Positions 33,435 to 44,699 are shown, counted from the first letter of the stretch. The stretch: DNA of 64,000 bases from Rutpela maculata (GCA_936432065.2 OW386287.2:77503804-77567803), one strand, 5' to 3'. Notes: generated from the letters alone by a model not told the origin. Translations and numbers: made by a program.

Positions 33435-34689
33435 CGCGCCGGGGCCAAATCGAGCCAGCTTCAAACCCAGGAGAACTATTGCCTAGTCAACCACATAACT
33501 CGCTCTAAAATACTCCGCTCCCGTGCTTGGTAACTACAATATACAGACAGACACTGATTATTCTAGTTGAACTGATTGATATAAATGCGCAAAATAAAAA
33601 TGTATTTCGATTCATACTTGAAGAAGAATAAATAAATTTGTGTCTGAAGTTATAATGATGCATTTGGGGCCAATGAGGGTCCTTATAAATCCCGTATTGT
33701 CCGAAAGTCAAAATATAAAACTCATAAAAAATAGCCCCTTAGAAATGTCCTTGACATTAACGAAAACGAGTTTGATGATTTTACTGAAGCGGCTCATAAA
33801 CAAGCCAGCTATATCCATGTTAGACAGATGTTTGAATTCTTACTAACCTAAATTTGCACTGTTTTGTACGACATTAGAAAGCGAAAATATTTAACAATAA
33901 TTACCCTTGTTTGAAGCACGGACTCACTGACTTTTTCTGCATGAGAAGAATATTTTATTGTCTGCTGCTCAGGAGTACAGAACGTGCCCGTCATTTAAAC
34001 GATATATTGTACCTATCAGTTATAGTATATTATTGTCATGTCATCATTATCGACTGTATACGTTCTAAATTTTCGTAGTCAAAGAAAAAACTATACTCTC
34101 TGACAGTGATGGATGGTGGAATTTGGAGAAGTGGAATTACAAAAATGAATAAAATTATAACTTTTTTCCTACAAATAGTTTAAGTGCACTTAGACAAAAA
34201 AGTAAATTATTAGAAAATCAATTGGTCCTGAATGGATTTTCCTAAAAACTTTGTTAATGGATTTCTATAATCATAAATGATATTCTCTACTTTTTTGCCG
34301 GTAACTCTTTTTTTTTTTTTGGAACTCCAAAATATTCGTTTTACTAAAAAAATACTGTTTTGAAAATGTTATAATTAGAAATATTTTGGTTATAGTCCGG
34401 GAGACAGGGACCTTTTGGAGTTAGTCATTTCATTAAGGCTGATTTTCATTTATATAATAGTTTATTGCGTACACATACATAAAACGGCGGTCAACTATTC
34501 AGAAACGGTAGAGGTAGGTGCTGGAGCGTCTTCCACGCGTAAAAAAAATATTTATTTTGAATGTACCTATTTGTTCAGAAATCTGAATGTATTATTTGGT
34601 CAAAAGAAGAGATTTTTCTTGGTATGAAACAATATATTTATTCGTGAAAACTAAAGCAAAATCTTGATCAATGTCTTTAATTTGAGATG
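33435..34689. other. Spacer, no gene recognised
   Basis: Contains short frames of 68-70 codons on both strands without motif. 33435-33530 is locally GC-richer (GCCGCGCCGGGGCC) and looks faintly tRNA-like on the minus strand (CTGGGTTTGAAGCTGG), too weak to call. Confidence 0.4.
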
Positions 34690-35540
34690 ACGATAATCAA
34701 ATCAAAAACATTCGCTTTGTAAATATAAACTATGCATAATTTCAACTTAAAAATGTATTACCCTTGGGAGTAAATATTATATACATTTGAAACAATAATA
34801 TAGTTCTTATTTTGAATATATGCATATATGATCAAAAAATTGAGAATATCATATATTTAACTTAAATAGGGTATAATCAAATTGAGGTAACAGATAAAAA
34901 CTATACATAGTTTCAAGTTAAAAATGTATTAGCTTTAGAATAAACATTACATATATTTGAAGTAAATAGTAGAATTCTTTGTTTCTTTATTGAAAAATTT
35001 AAGAAAAGTAACTACTTAACTTGAGAGCAGTATATTCAAATCGAGACATTTATATTCTCAATATAAAACTATGCATAATTTCAACTAAAAAATATTTTAC
35101 TTTTGGAACAAATATTATATAAATTTAAAACAAGCTAAAATTCTTTCTTTGAATATATGCATATGTTTAAAAATTTGAGAATATCATATATTTAACTTAG
35201 ATAGAGTATAGTCAAGTTGAGATATTCATATTCTATATTGAGTACTATATATATATTTTCAGGTTAAAAATGAATTAATTTATATAAGTTTTAAATAAAT
35301 AGTAAAATTCTTTGCTTCATTAAATACATTTATTAAAAAAAAATTAAAATGACAACTACTAAACTTGAGATAATTCTATTAAAGTCGGGGAATCCATACT
35401 CCAAATATACAATTATGCATAACTGCAACTAAAATTGCTTTACTCTTGAAACAAATGTAATGATTTGAGACAATATTTAAATATAACACATTTTTTAAAT
35501 TTAAAGGTATCATATATTTAACTTATACAGAGTATAGTGA
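34690..35540. repeat. Degenerate ~170-bp tandem repeat with alternating monomers
   Basis: The landmark ACTATGCATAATTTCAACT recurs near 34729, 34900, 35068, 35244 and 35410 in diverged form, a period of about 170 bp. Monomers 1, 3 and 5 share TATCATATATTTAACTTA and (1 and 3) GAATATATGCATAT. Monomers 2 and 4 share AGTAGAATTCTTTG-like and ACTACTTAACTTGAGA-like blocks. The real unit is therefore a ~340-bp A-B dimer. The array is cut by the hAT element at 35541. AT content is very high. Confidence 0.75.
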
Positions 35541-36584
35541 CAGGGGCGGCATAAGGGCCGGGCAACCCGGGCGTCTGCCCGGGGCGCCAAATTGAGGGCA
35601 AATAATATCAAGTAATTCAAAAATGTAACGCAAATATGTTTGTTTAGCTCTGAGACACCTCACTACTCACATCTCAAGCTTCCTCTCCTATTATTGACTG
35701 ATACGGAGTTTATCATTAAAGATTTTGCATAATTGAAGGCAGGCAACGTGCACTTTTCATCCGGAAAAAATTCAGAATATTCAGAAAATTGTTATACCAA
35801 CATTAGTTGCATATGTTTCATATCTTTTACAGTTTATAAATAAATAAATGGCAATTTGTTTTGTATGTAATATTATAACAATACGAAGGAACCTTCCTCT
35901 AAGTACACTTGTGTCGGGAGTCCTCTCACTATAATAGCGTTCAGATGGTGTGGACAACATTTATACTTTGTACAAATTAATTATTATTAATAATATGTTG
36001 TAAATGCACATTGATGTGTAAACATAAATTACTTGGGAATCGTTTATCGAAATGCAACAAGAATATCTTTTTATTTTTAATGATATGAAAATATTTTTTT
36101 CACAAGAATTTTTATAAATATGTAAAAATAAAAAAGTTAGAGGTAAAATATTGATAGCCACCCCCTAAAACTACCCCTTAAACAGAGGAGAGAGTTTGAC
36201 TGGTACTATGTAAATTGATGCCCATATCTAAATTTAAAATATGACCTATATATTTTAAAGCGATAGGAAACACATTGCTGAAAAACTGATATTTGTAATC
36301 CCCCTTTAAAGAGGTATAATTTCCTTATTGTCTATTTAGAGTACCTTTATTTTTGGATGTATTATCAGCCACATAAATATATCCAGAGACAATTTTGGAC
36401 CATTGTATATACAAGGTTCTGTTAGTCCATGTGTTAAGTTAAAAAGTAGAGTGTTCGCTTGGTCCGAAAGGATATCCTTGCACTTTAGTACGTAGTACGT
36501 CCGTGAAATTTCTGTGATTATCTCAGGGAGGGGCGCCAAAAAGTGCTCCCGCCCGGGTGGAAAATTTACCTTGAGCCGCCGCTG
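35541..36584. mobile_element. hAT-type DNA element 2 (1,044 bp, non-autonomous)
   Basis: The ends are CAGGGGCGGCATAAGG (left) and CCTTGAGCCGCCGCTG (right), inverted with few mismatches. The exact 8-bp duplication TATAGTGA lies at 35533-35540 and 36585-36592. GC-rich subterminal blocks GCCCGGGGCGCCAAA and GGGGCGCCAAAAAG also pair. No transposase is recognisable. A 67-codon minus-strand frame at 36336-36539 overlaps the right end and has no motif I know. Confidence 0.88.
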
Positions 36585-36592
36585 TATAGTGA

Positions 36593-37257
36593 AGCCCTCT
36601 CCAAGTTCACGGTAAATGTTGGTAGATGGATCTGCTTACAATTCGCTAACTTAGTCTTACCACAGGCACAGGTGAGAGTGTTCGCTCGGAAATTCGTATA
36701 AGCAATCAAAATATGAATGCTCCATCGCAATATCATCAATATCATAGACTTTCTGGAATCATCAGGGGGTCAAATGATGAACGAATAATTAAATAGTTAA
36801 TTCTTGCTGTCGACAAAAACTTGATTTGAAAAATTAATTTCAAAAGGAAACAATCCTGATTTTTAAATTTAAATAAATATTAATTTTTATTTGAACTACA
36901 AGAGATTATACACAAATAAATTATAATATTGATATAAAAATAATCTTGTGTTAAATTGAGACCAGCTATTTTTTGGATTAAATATAATATATTTAATTTA
37001 AAATTACGTGTATTCTTAGTTTAATTTGATTTTTAGTTTGATCTAAAAAAATCAATATTATTGTTTTAAATAAGAGGTAATTTTTAACGTAACATACAAT
37101 TTATTTACAAAGAGTTAATACAATTTTAAAGGAAATATATTGAGGAGTTCATTTTAAAATAAGGGATAGTGTTGAAACAACAAAACTAGGATTTTTAATT
37201 TTAAATAAATTAAACGGTTAATTTAATACTACGTACTTATCTAGTTAAGGATAACAT
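36593..37257. other. AT-rich spacer, nothing recognised
   Basis: No frame above 60 codons. The first bases continue past the hAT target duplication; I could not follow further satellite monomers into it. Confidence 0.5.
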
Positions 37258-38680
37258 AGCCCCACAAAAAAAAAAGAAGTTTAGACCAGCGAACCAGACC
37301 CATGTATCCCCATGTATCTTCGGTCGCTAAATCCGAATCCGAGGTTAAAAAAATTTGTACACCCCCAAAATCTTTAGCTAGAGCCAAAAAACACTGTACT
37401 GGGGTAAAAAGAATATTAAGCTACGAGAATAGTTGTTACATCCTAATTGATCGAATTATACAAATTAAGGTTAAACAGCAGCGTACATACAATATATATG
37501 AAACACACCCCCAGTGAGGGGCGAAAACTAGCCTCCATTTATAAAAAAAATCGATCCAAAACAGTAATGACTGCTGAAACTGCATCATATCCGATGTAAC
37601 CTTCATAAACTACCCCTATAGGGTTGAGAACAACCACCTCTAAGTTCAAAGGACACAAAACAAGAGAATTCGTAAAATCCAACAGGATTTCTATTTTGCA
37701 TAGTACTCTAAAATAGAACTAGAAATTTACGTACCATCAACGCCCTACAGTGTCAACCCTCAGATGGTGTGAAAACTCCCCTTTTGTAAGATTTATCTAT
37801 AAAAAGTTACAGTGACTTCTATAAAAATTCGAAATACCTGCGTTGTGTGGAAGTGAGAAGAAACTAGACTATGTTCGACGCTCTGCTTGAAAATCACCCC
37901 CATGGGGTGAAAGGAAGTGTGCATCACAATTTTTGCTAATTATAGCATCCATAAAAATGTAAATCTGGTTAGTTTCTCTTTGTTTTTCCAGCATTCTACG
38001 GATATAGGGATGGCATCTCGCAACCCAGTGGGGGTGGTTTTCATGCACAGCGTCGAACATAGTCTCACTTCCACACAACGCAGGTGTTTCGAATTTTTAT
38101 AGAAGTCACTGTAACTTTTTATGGATAAATCTTACATAGGGGGTAGTTTTCAGATCATCTGAGGGCTGACACTGTAGGACGTTGATGGTACGTAAGTTTC
38201 TAGTTCTATTTTAGAGTACTACGCAAAATAGAAATCCTGTTGGATTTTACGTTTTCTCTTGTTTTGTGTCCTTTAAACTTAAGGGTGGTTGTTCTCAGCC
38301 CTATAGGGGCAGTTTATGAAGATTACGTCGGACCTGACGCAGTTTTTTATCTTTAACAAAACTTAGACATTTTGAGCTTTTTCAGCAGTCATTACTGTTT
38401 TGGATCGATTTTTATAAATGGGAGCTAGACATGAAACACACCCGCCCATCACTGGGGGGTGTGTTTCATATCTATTGTATGTACGCTGCTGTTTAACCTT
38501 AATTTGTATAATTTGATCGATTAGGATGTAACAACTATTCTCGTAGCTTAATCTTTTCTTTTTACCCCAATCCAGAGGTGTTTTCTGGCTCTAGCTAAAC
38601 ATTTTGGGGGTGTACGAATTTTTTTGACCTCGGATACATGGGTCTGGTTCGCTGGTGTGAACTTTTTTTTTTGTGGGGCT
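37258..38680. mobile_element. Foldback element family D, copy 1 (1.42 kb)
   Basis: Arms of about 650 bp (37258-37905 and 38025-38680) are inverted copies with high identity. Outer ends are AGCCCCACAAAAAAAA and TTTTTTTTGTGGGGCT. Shared internal blocks include GCGAACCAGACCCATGTATC, GCAGCGTACATACAATA, AAACAGTAATGACTGCTG and GTAGGACGTTGATGGTACG. Frames near 37302 and 37869-38102 are arm sequence read in either direction. The target duplication is unclear. Same family as 51079-52548. Confidence 0.85.
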
Positions 38681-39164
38681 GTGTAATCTTAAATAAATTG
38701 TACTCTTCATTTGAAATATTGATCTTATTCATTATATACAAACTTATAGTTTATTTGGATTGAAGCATATTTATTCAAATTAAATATACTTTTTTTGTGT
38801 GTAGTCAACTCTTAAAATGGCGGTGGATTGGTGGATGATATGTCCGCTGCTCATATAAACATGTTGATTAAAAGTTTAAATTTTAGTAATTTCCTCAAGA
38901 TTCAAATTTTGTTATATAACAATATGTATAATATATTTGACGAAAAATTGAGTCAGCTGATGGTAAGAGGGGAGAGAGGTCGTCAGCTGACGCCATAAAC
39001 ATTGTAGTTCGCGCCAGTCATATGTATCGAGCATCGCGCATTGTCTTCATAACAAAAGCTGACAGCTTTTCCCTTATGACAGACGCAGCTGATCATTAGT
39101 TGTATTCATTATTTTTAATACTGTATTATATATTTCAATAACAGTTTTTTTTCCTATTTAATTA
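38681..39164. other. Spacer with short palindromes
   Basis: Contains GTCAGCTGATGG and GTCAGCTGACGC near 38953 and 38984, and AAAAGCTGACAGCTTTT near 39054. No gene recognised. Confidence 0.5.
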
Positions 39165-39560
39165 ATAGAACTTTCGCGCTTATCGTTTCTCTGATATAAA
39201 CTTGTCCACACGAACAGGGAATACTGTAAACTCCTGGAGAATTAAGGTCTTCTAATGACTGGTATTTAGGAAACCATTGTCCGATTTTCTGTCTTGCATT
39301 GTAGATTACTTTGACGTTCTTCTTATTTAGAATTCTTCCGATTCTGTCTGTAAAACCTTGTATATATGGTAGATAAGTAGTCGCCGCATGTTTCTTTTCT
39401 TCTATCGTACAAACTAAATTTTGTTTCCTGAAGGCATTTTTTATATACCTGGATTCATGTCCAGTTTTTGCAGAGAAGTCTTTAAAATCTGGTATTCCTC
39501 TTGGAGATGTTCTCCTTCACATATTAATAGTAACCAACGACAAATGATCATTACCGGTTC
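39165..39560 (-). pseudogene. Penelope-like element fragment 1 (thumb and GIY-YIG start)
   Basis: On the minus strand one long frame reads TGHESRYIKNAFRKQN, HAATTYLPYIQGFTDRIGR, KVIYNARQKIGQWFPKY and then SPGVYSIPCSCGQVYIRET. 'LPYI.G.TD.I.RIL', '.N...KIG', and 'GVY.I.CSCG..YIGET' are the end of the RT and the start of the GIY-YIG endonuclease in Penelope-like elements. Here YIGET reads YIRET. The frame stops shortly after, so the rest of the nuclease is missing. A second, better fragment in the opposite orientation lies at 41733-42250. Confidence 0.8.
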
Positions 39561-39599
39561 ACAAAAACATTTCCTCCCTAAAAACAACATTTGAAGAAA

Positions 39600-41195
39600 A
39601 CGAATAAATATTAGAGCTTATCTTAAACACCCTGGACGCCGCCGATCAGAAGACGACCACTTTCAGGAGTGAAGTTAAAACAGATCTAAACCTATTAACA
39701 CAAATATCTAAAACCATGAAATCGAAATTTGGTGAAATATTTTTAGATACAAAACGATATAAGCGCAGAATACTCAACAGTTTCGGCTCAATCTTTAAAT
39801 CAATAATCGGAAATTTAGATGCCGAATACGGTCAATACTATGCTGATTGCATCAATAAATTAAACAACGACGAAAACTAACTGGAGAATCTAAATCTAAA
39901 ATTAAAAATCAAATTTCAGTCACTACCTCCGTTATCAAGAATTTCAATTTAACTATTCAAACACTTCAGATTGATGAAGAAATGTTTAACAAAAACTTCA
40001 AAGAAATCGATCGCACAATTCAAACTATGACAAGTCACGTCGAAACCATGGAAATAAAATTAATATTCTTACATTATTGCGAACAATTAATGGCAAGTTA
40101 TTTTTACATCGAAGATAATTTAAATGATGTTCTAAATGCAATAACATTTGCATGTTTAAAAATCATTCATACGTCAATCATCAATTCAACAGACTTAATT
40201 TATTCCTTACAGGAAATTTCACAGAATTTGCATAAAAATACCTACTGCTTTCAATAAATCAAAAGTTGCTCAATATTTAGATATTATGGAACTCCAAGCT
40301 TTTCAAACTGATTCGAGTTCAGTCTTTGTTTTAAAGGTACCTTTAGTAGACCCACAAATATACACAGCCTATCAATTATATCCTATCCCCAATTCGATAA
40401 TAGAACTGGTTTACATCACTTATTATCAGTATCACAAAAATTTATCGCGAGAAATAATGATTCTTTAATGTTCTTACCCATCCCGGATCTAGATGAGTGC
40501 AAACAACATTACATGGGAACCAAATTATGTTCCAACCTGTTCGCCTACCTGATAGATAACAATGCCATATGTGAAGCAAGACTCTTCAAAAACCTCATGA
40601 ACCTATCTCAAAATTGTCAAATCTCATTCATAATCAGTCAAGGATACAACGTACAAAAACTCCAAGAAAACACCTGGCTAGTCATCATCGCAGAACCATT
40701 ACATGTTACCGTTAATTGTCCGAAGAGAAATTGAAAATCAGAAGTCATCATAAAAACTGTTACGCCTTTGTTGGTATTACCAAAATCCAGGCCAGTTCCA
40801 ACGAAGTGTTAGATGTTAAAGACAAAACTCAACTACCAAATTTAAAACCATTGAAATTAAATAATTTAAGCATAGAAGACCTCGAAATTGCGAAACACAA
40901 ATTAGACCAATATTCCAAGGATTTAGACGACCTCATTAACGAACCCTACGTGACATAACACATCTCGTGGTTCACGTACTTCACTATAACCTTAGTAATT
41001 TTCCTTATCCTCCTCTACCTGTTCTGCAAATGCAGAAAAAGAAGCCAAAGTTAGCCCTTGTTCATGCATCACACGGTTCACCTCCATCTCCACCGATGCC
41101 AAGAAAAACATTCAAAAGTTTCAGCAGTATCTTACCTCCGAGGAGAAGACCCAGTATCAAAAGAGAAGAAACCGAAGAAGTCGAACTAACTTAAA
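39600..41195 (+). pseudogene. Errantivirus-type envelope gene remnant
   Basis: An ancient, broken env of an insect Ty3/Gypsy-family endogenous retrovirus. The clearest part is a basic, furin-like cleavage site (RYKRR, near 39760), followed within a few residues by the conserved block with GSIFKSIIGNLD. This is as in errantivirus and baculovirus F-type fusion proteins. Further pieces in changing frames cover the helical ectodomain region (39982-40257), central segments with paired cysteines (40468-40734), and a C-terminal part with a hydrophobic membrane segment and basic tail (40960-41195). In-frame stops occur at 39878, 40255, 40466 and 40732, and at 40956 just before the membrane segment. 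No gag or pol of this element is present. Confidence 0.75.
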
Positions 41196-41389
41196 GACAT
41201 TTTAAATTGTTACCAATTTATTGATTTCATGAATTACTTGTCATGATTAATATTAATTTATGTTTGTATGTACATCTTTAATATTCTTATATACTATTTG
41301 CATTTTATATTTTACAATTTTATCATTTTCATTTTATTATTATTTTGCTTTTATATTTTACAAAAGTTGCTGAATAATCACCAACTTTT

Positions 41390-41404
41390 TTAATAAGGGG
41401 AACG
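41390..41404 (+). promoter_or_regulatory. Polypurine tract of the errantivirus-like remnant
   Basis: AATAAGGGGAACG lies immediately before the TG of the LTR at 41405, the expected place for the plus-strand primer. Confidence 0.6.
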
Positions 41405-41732
41405 TGTTATTTAATATTTGGTACACCGTATAAAACTTGTACGACACTTTTATTCCTTTTTAAACTATCTCAGCATATCATATTTCAGCTACGTGTTGTT
41501 AACGAATTCCCTCATATTATTTATAGCTGATATGTAAATATCACATTTTCTTGTGGCCTGTCTTCTGAACAATACTAATGCTGACTAAGTACAGCCAACC
41601 GAGGATATAAATTAGTACTCAGTTCATATACTCATGTATTATATTATAATTTTCATTCCAAGAGTAAACGTTGACTCTTCTTAATTTAATAAAAGTTTTT
41701 AAAAAGTCTTTAATGTAAATCGTGATCTAACA
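41405..41732 (+). repeat. 3' LTR of the errantivirus-like remnant
   Basis: A 328-bp unit starts with TGTTAT and ends with CTAACA, preceded by a purine tract and the env remnant. It has a TATA-like GATATAAATTAG near 41598, an arthropod initiator-like CTCAGTTC near 41613 and AATAAA at 41688-41693. No second copy was found upstream, so the element has lost its 5' half. It ends directly inside a Penelope-like reading frame, which marks an insertion into that element. Confidence 0.65.
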
Positions 41733-42250
41733 TATATTCAAGGTTGTACAGGTAGAATCAAATTAATCAAATTAGTATACAATACGAAACAGAAAATTGA
41801 ACAACAGTTTCCTAAATGCAAGTCACCAGAAGAACTCGATTCTCCAGGAGTTTATAGTATTCCCTGGTCGAGTGGACAAGTGTACATCGGAGAAACTAAA
41901 AGGCATATAAACACTAGGCTCAAAGAACACATCAGTCATACAAAAAAGAAAAATATCACTAAATCTAAGGAAACTGCACATTGATTAAAATTCAAAGAGA
42001 CCAAAAGACCAGCCCACACTAGAAATGACTGGCCGAGGGGGTATAGAGAAGCTATAGAAATAGACAAACATCCAAATAATATCAACCGTGACGCCGGCCT
42101 ACAGCTACCGTTGACATGGAAATGTCAAAGGTTCCGGATCACTAACCACACGTCGTCAACGGAACTAATCCCCGCTTCCTTAAGAACTAATATAAATAGA
42201 GGAGCTCCAACCACCAGAGTTCAGTTTGGAAAAAAGCCACGGTAAGATGG
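41733..42250 (+). pseudogene. Penelope-like element fragment 2 (GIY-YIG endonuclease)
   Basis: From the LTR edge the frame reads YIQGCTGRIKLIKLVYN, KQKIEQQFPKCKS, SPGVYSIPWSSGQVYIGET and KRHINTRLKEHISHT. After one TGA stop it continues as LKFKETKRPAH, REAIEIDKHPNNINRD and GLQLPLTWK. The GIY-YIG signature is GVY...VYIGET, with conserved R of TRLKEH and the N of KHPNN. The usual cysteines (CSCG) have become WSSG. A 3' part to about 42380 probably belongs to the same element. It starts at YIQG, exactly where the LTR remnant was inserted. Confidence 0.85.
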
Positions 42251-42784
42251 TTGAAACGTCAAGCATTCAAAATGTCCAACGCAGAAGAAAACTCGAAAAC
42301 CAGACTACAAGTCATCACCAGCTCTGTGAAAGCCTTAGGACTAAAATACAGATCTAGTGTTTAAAAGTTAAATAAAATAACAGCTCCAAAATGGCCGAAT
42401 TAATAATAAAGTCATAAAAGATCTAAGAATATTAATACACATTTTATATCAAAGCTCAAATACTATAGCATAGGTGTCTTTAATACTTTTGATAACTCAA
42501 GTGTCATAAAAAAAAAATGGTGGTTCTAGAATGACCATATGATGTTGATCTATATGATCAATTTTAATACCTAAATCATGCAATATGCAACAAATTAAGA
42601 AAAAAAATGTATGAAATTATAAATATTCAATTAATAAAGCTAAAATATATTAATATGAGAGTTTGTTAATTAATTTTAAAGTGTGTTTTAAATAAATAAA
42701 AAACGTTTATTTTATCAAAGTACAATTTGTTAAACAATATCTAATAACATGTATCATAAGGGAAATTCGACATTTATTCTCGTT
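42251..42784. other. Penelope 3' region and AT-rich spacer
   Basis: Up to about 42380 this is probably the 3' untranslated part of the Penelope-like element (AAGTTAAATAAAATAACAG). Beyond that nothing is recognised. Confidence 0.4.
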
Positions 42785-42930
42785 TCAATCTTCGTCTTCC
42801 TCTTTTTCATAGACGTCTTCTATAGAACACAACCTTATATTTTCATGTAAATCGAGTCTGCTGAAGGCTCGTGTAAGCTTGACTATATAGTTGCAGTTTG
42901 TAGCGCTTGAGAGGGCGCTTAATATTTTTC
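42785..42930 (-). CDS. Cryptic C-terminal exon with nearby polyadenylation signal
   Basis: On the minus strand, a 47-codon open stretch reads KILSALSSATNCNYIVKLT, RAFSRLDLHENIRLCS and IEDVYEKEEDED, ending in TGA at 42787-42785. AATAAA follows about 6 bases later. The mixed composition ending in an acidic tail looks like a true protein end. It lies on the same strand, and downstream in gene direction, of the THAP-domain exons at 43979-44619, so it might be the same broken gene; nothing in between ties them together. No acceptor site is obvious at its 5' edge. Confidence 0.4.
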
Positions 42931-43978
42931 AAATTACACTTGTAATTTTGAGTTAAATGAAAAAAAAAAAACGAGAAGTATTTTCAAGATAGTGAATGCA
43001 GTTTTTTTGTCCAATTTTAAATAGCTATAATACTGTCTAGGAACAACCGATCGAGACCTTTTAAGAAATAAATTCGAGATAATTCCATCAGCTTCAATTA
43101 AGGTTCAATGACCTACATTCCCAAGACGTGTATTTTTGAGTATTTTGCAAAATCACTTAAAATATTTCTAGAGATGGGTAATGGGAGTTTCCCAAAATAA
43201 ACTTTCCCTGAATTTTGGAAACTTTCAAATATTCAAATATTCTTATTGAAAACTTTAATTAAAAAAAAATTGTTTCGGGAACTTTCAATTGGAAAATTTC
43301 CTTTTAATATCTCTGAATATTTCTAAAAAATTGTATTTTTAAACAGGTGTAACAAAAAACTAAATGGTAATAATGAAAATCCCTTTTTATTGTATTAACA
43401 TACTTAAAAAAAAAATTGACTTCTTTTGTACTAATTAAAGAATTCTTTTTGGTAATAATTACAATATTTAGGGTTTTTTTTCTATAACTTTTACCAGAAT
43501 CAAGTGACAATAGAAGACGCTGTAATTAAGAACGCGGTTGATCTCATTTTAAAAATAAATAATTGAATACTTTATTTCACAATAGTTTGTGATATTTTCT
43601 TTCTTTGATAAAATGATTGTTCATAACAAATTTGAATAAAAGTATGTTTTTTCTTTCTAAAAAAGCATGACTTTTTACGTTATACGCGTCTGAAATTAAG
43701 ATTGCAGCGCCTGTGCAGTTGACATCGGAACTAATTCCTGTATGATAGGTGTTTTGTTTACATTCAAATCTTTGTATTTTCGGTGATTCAAAAGGTATTT
43801 TATAAATAAATTTCAATGAAAATATATGTATAGCAATTGATTTTATTAAAGCGATATAAATAATAAAAAAATCTTGCATAATTCAGCTGAAATACCAAAA
43901 AGAAGAGCTAGTGTAACATGAGACAAATTACATTTTAATTTAGAAAATAGTAAGACAATTCTCTCTTTTAATGTTAAT
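42931..43978. other. Spacer between possible exons
   Basis: Contains repeated GGAAACTTTC/GAAAGTTCC-like blocks at 43160-43320 after CTAGAGATGGGTAATGGG, which may be the edge of another DNA element. A 100-codon minus-strand frame at 43577-43879 has no recognised motif. Confidence 0.4.
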
Positions 43979-44380
43979 CTAGGAGCTAAACAGACTGCAC
44001 AACGCCACAACCTCCACTATTGTGTCCAGGAGTTTAAAACTGTTAAGTCCAGTAAAACTGTTCAGCTTACTATCTGTTGTTAACAGAGTACACAACGTAA
44101 ATACTTCTGGAGTATTTACTTGAACTTGGAAGTCACAAAAACTTTTTAGTCCAACATAATCAGGTTGTGCCTGTAGTACTTGCAATAAACTCTCATCTTC
44201 TTGGGTATTTTCATTTTCTTCACAATCACACTGATCGTCGAATAGTCGTTTCGAGGGCCGTTTCTGGCAATCACAAGCCTTCTTTGAAATCGTTCAGACC
44301 TATTGGATGATCCAGGAATGGCATCATTATCACTGATGGGATTGCTGTTTTTTTCAAGATTTTATTTTTTTTACTGTTTT
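43979..44380 (-). pseudogene. Second exon of THAP-domain gene or transposase, frameshifted
   Basis: Begins after the acceptor TTATTTTTAG at 44381. In phase with the first exon it reads NKILKKTAIPSVI, matching the 'LKPTAIPSIF' stretch that usually follows a THAP domain. It then runs out of frame. Further on another frame gives KRPSKRLFDDQCDCEENENT, SLLQVLQAQPDYVGLK and LTTDSKLNSFTGLNSFKLLD, before TAG near 43979. 'DSKLNSFTGL.SF.LLD.IV' resembles the region before the nuclease in THAP proteins with a DDE_Tnp_4 (Harbinger-like) domain. The nuclease itself was not found. Confidence 0.6.
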
Positions 44381-44432
44381 CTAAAAATAAGACAATGTCT
44401 ATTTAACCTTAACCTCAACATACAATAAATAC

Positions 44433-44619
44433 CTCCTTGATAAAAATAATCATCTTCTGTGAAATGAAGTGAACAAACCTTCATGTCTACATGTACTTTG
44501 TCACTGGCTTTCCCAAAACTGTTATCCATCTTCACGCGGTGTTTGCCGGCTTCAGGAAACAAATGTTGTTTTTTTTTTGCCCAAGACGAACACTGAGGAA
44601 CTGAACAATATTGATTCAT
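44433..44619 (-). pseudogene. First exon: THAP zinc-finger domain
   Basis: The minus-strand ATG at 44619 starts MNQYCSVPQCSSWAKK, followed by HLFPEAGKHRVKMDNSF, KVHVDMKVCSLHFTEDDYF and YQG. This is a THAP DNA-binding domain: C-x4-C, a later C-x2-H (CSLH) and the F-P motif. The exon ends at AAGGAG/GTATTTATT, phase 1, and a 52-bp intron (44432-44381) ends in TTATTTTTAG. Some usual residues (the invariant W, for example) are changed. THAP domains occur in P-element-like and other transposases and in host regulators, so the origin is open. The exon itself is open, but the gene is broken downstream. Confidence 0.75.
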
Positions 44620-44699
44620 ATTGTTTTCAATTTTAATTGAATCCAATCGACAATAAAAAGAACGCAAAGCGATTATGACACAAGCAAACAATGAAAGTT

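Noticed and set aside
37302..38102. Frames of 61-71 codons in foldback family D copy 1
   Set aside because: They lie in the inverted arms and appear in mirrored form in the other arm.
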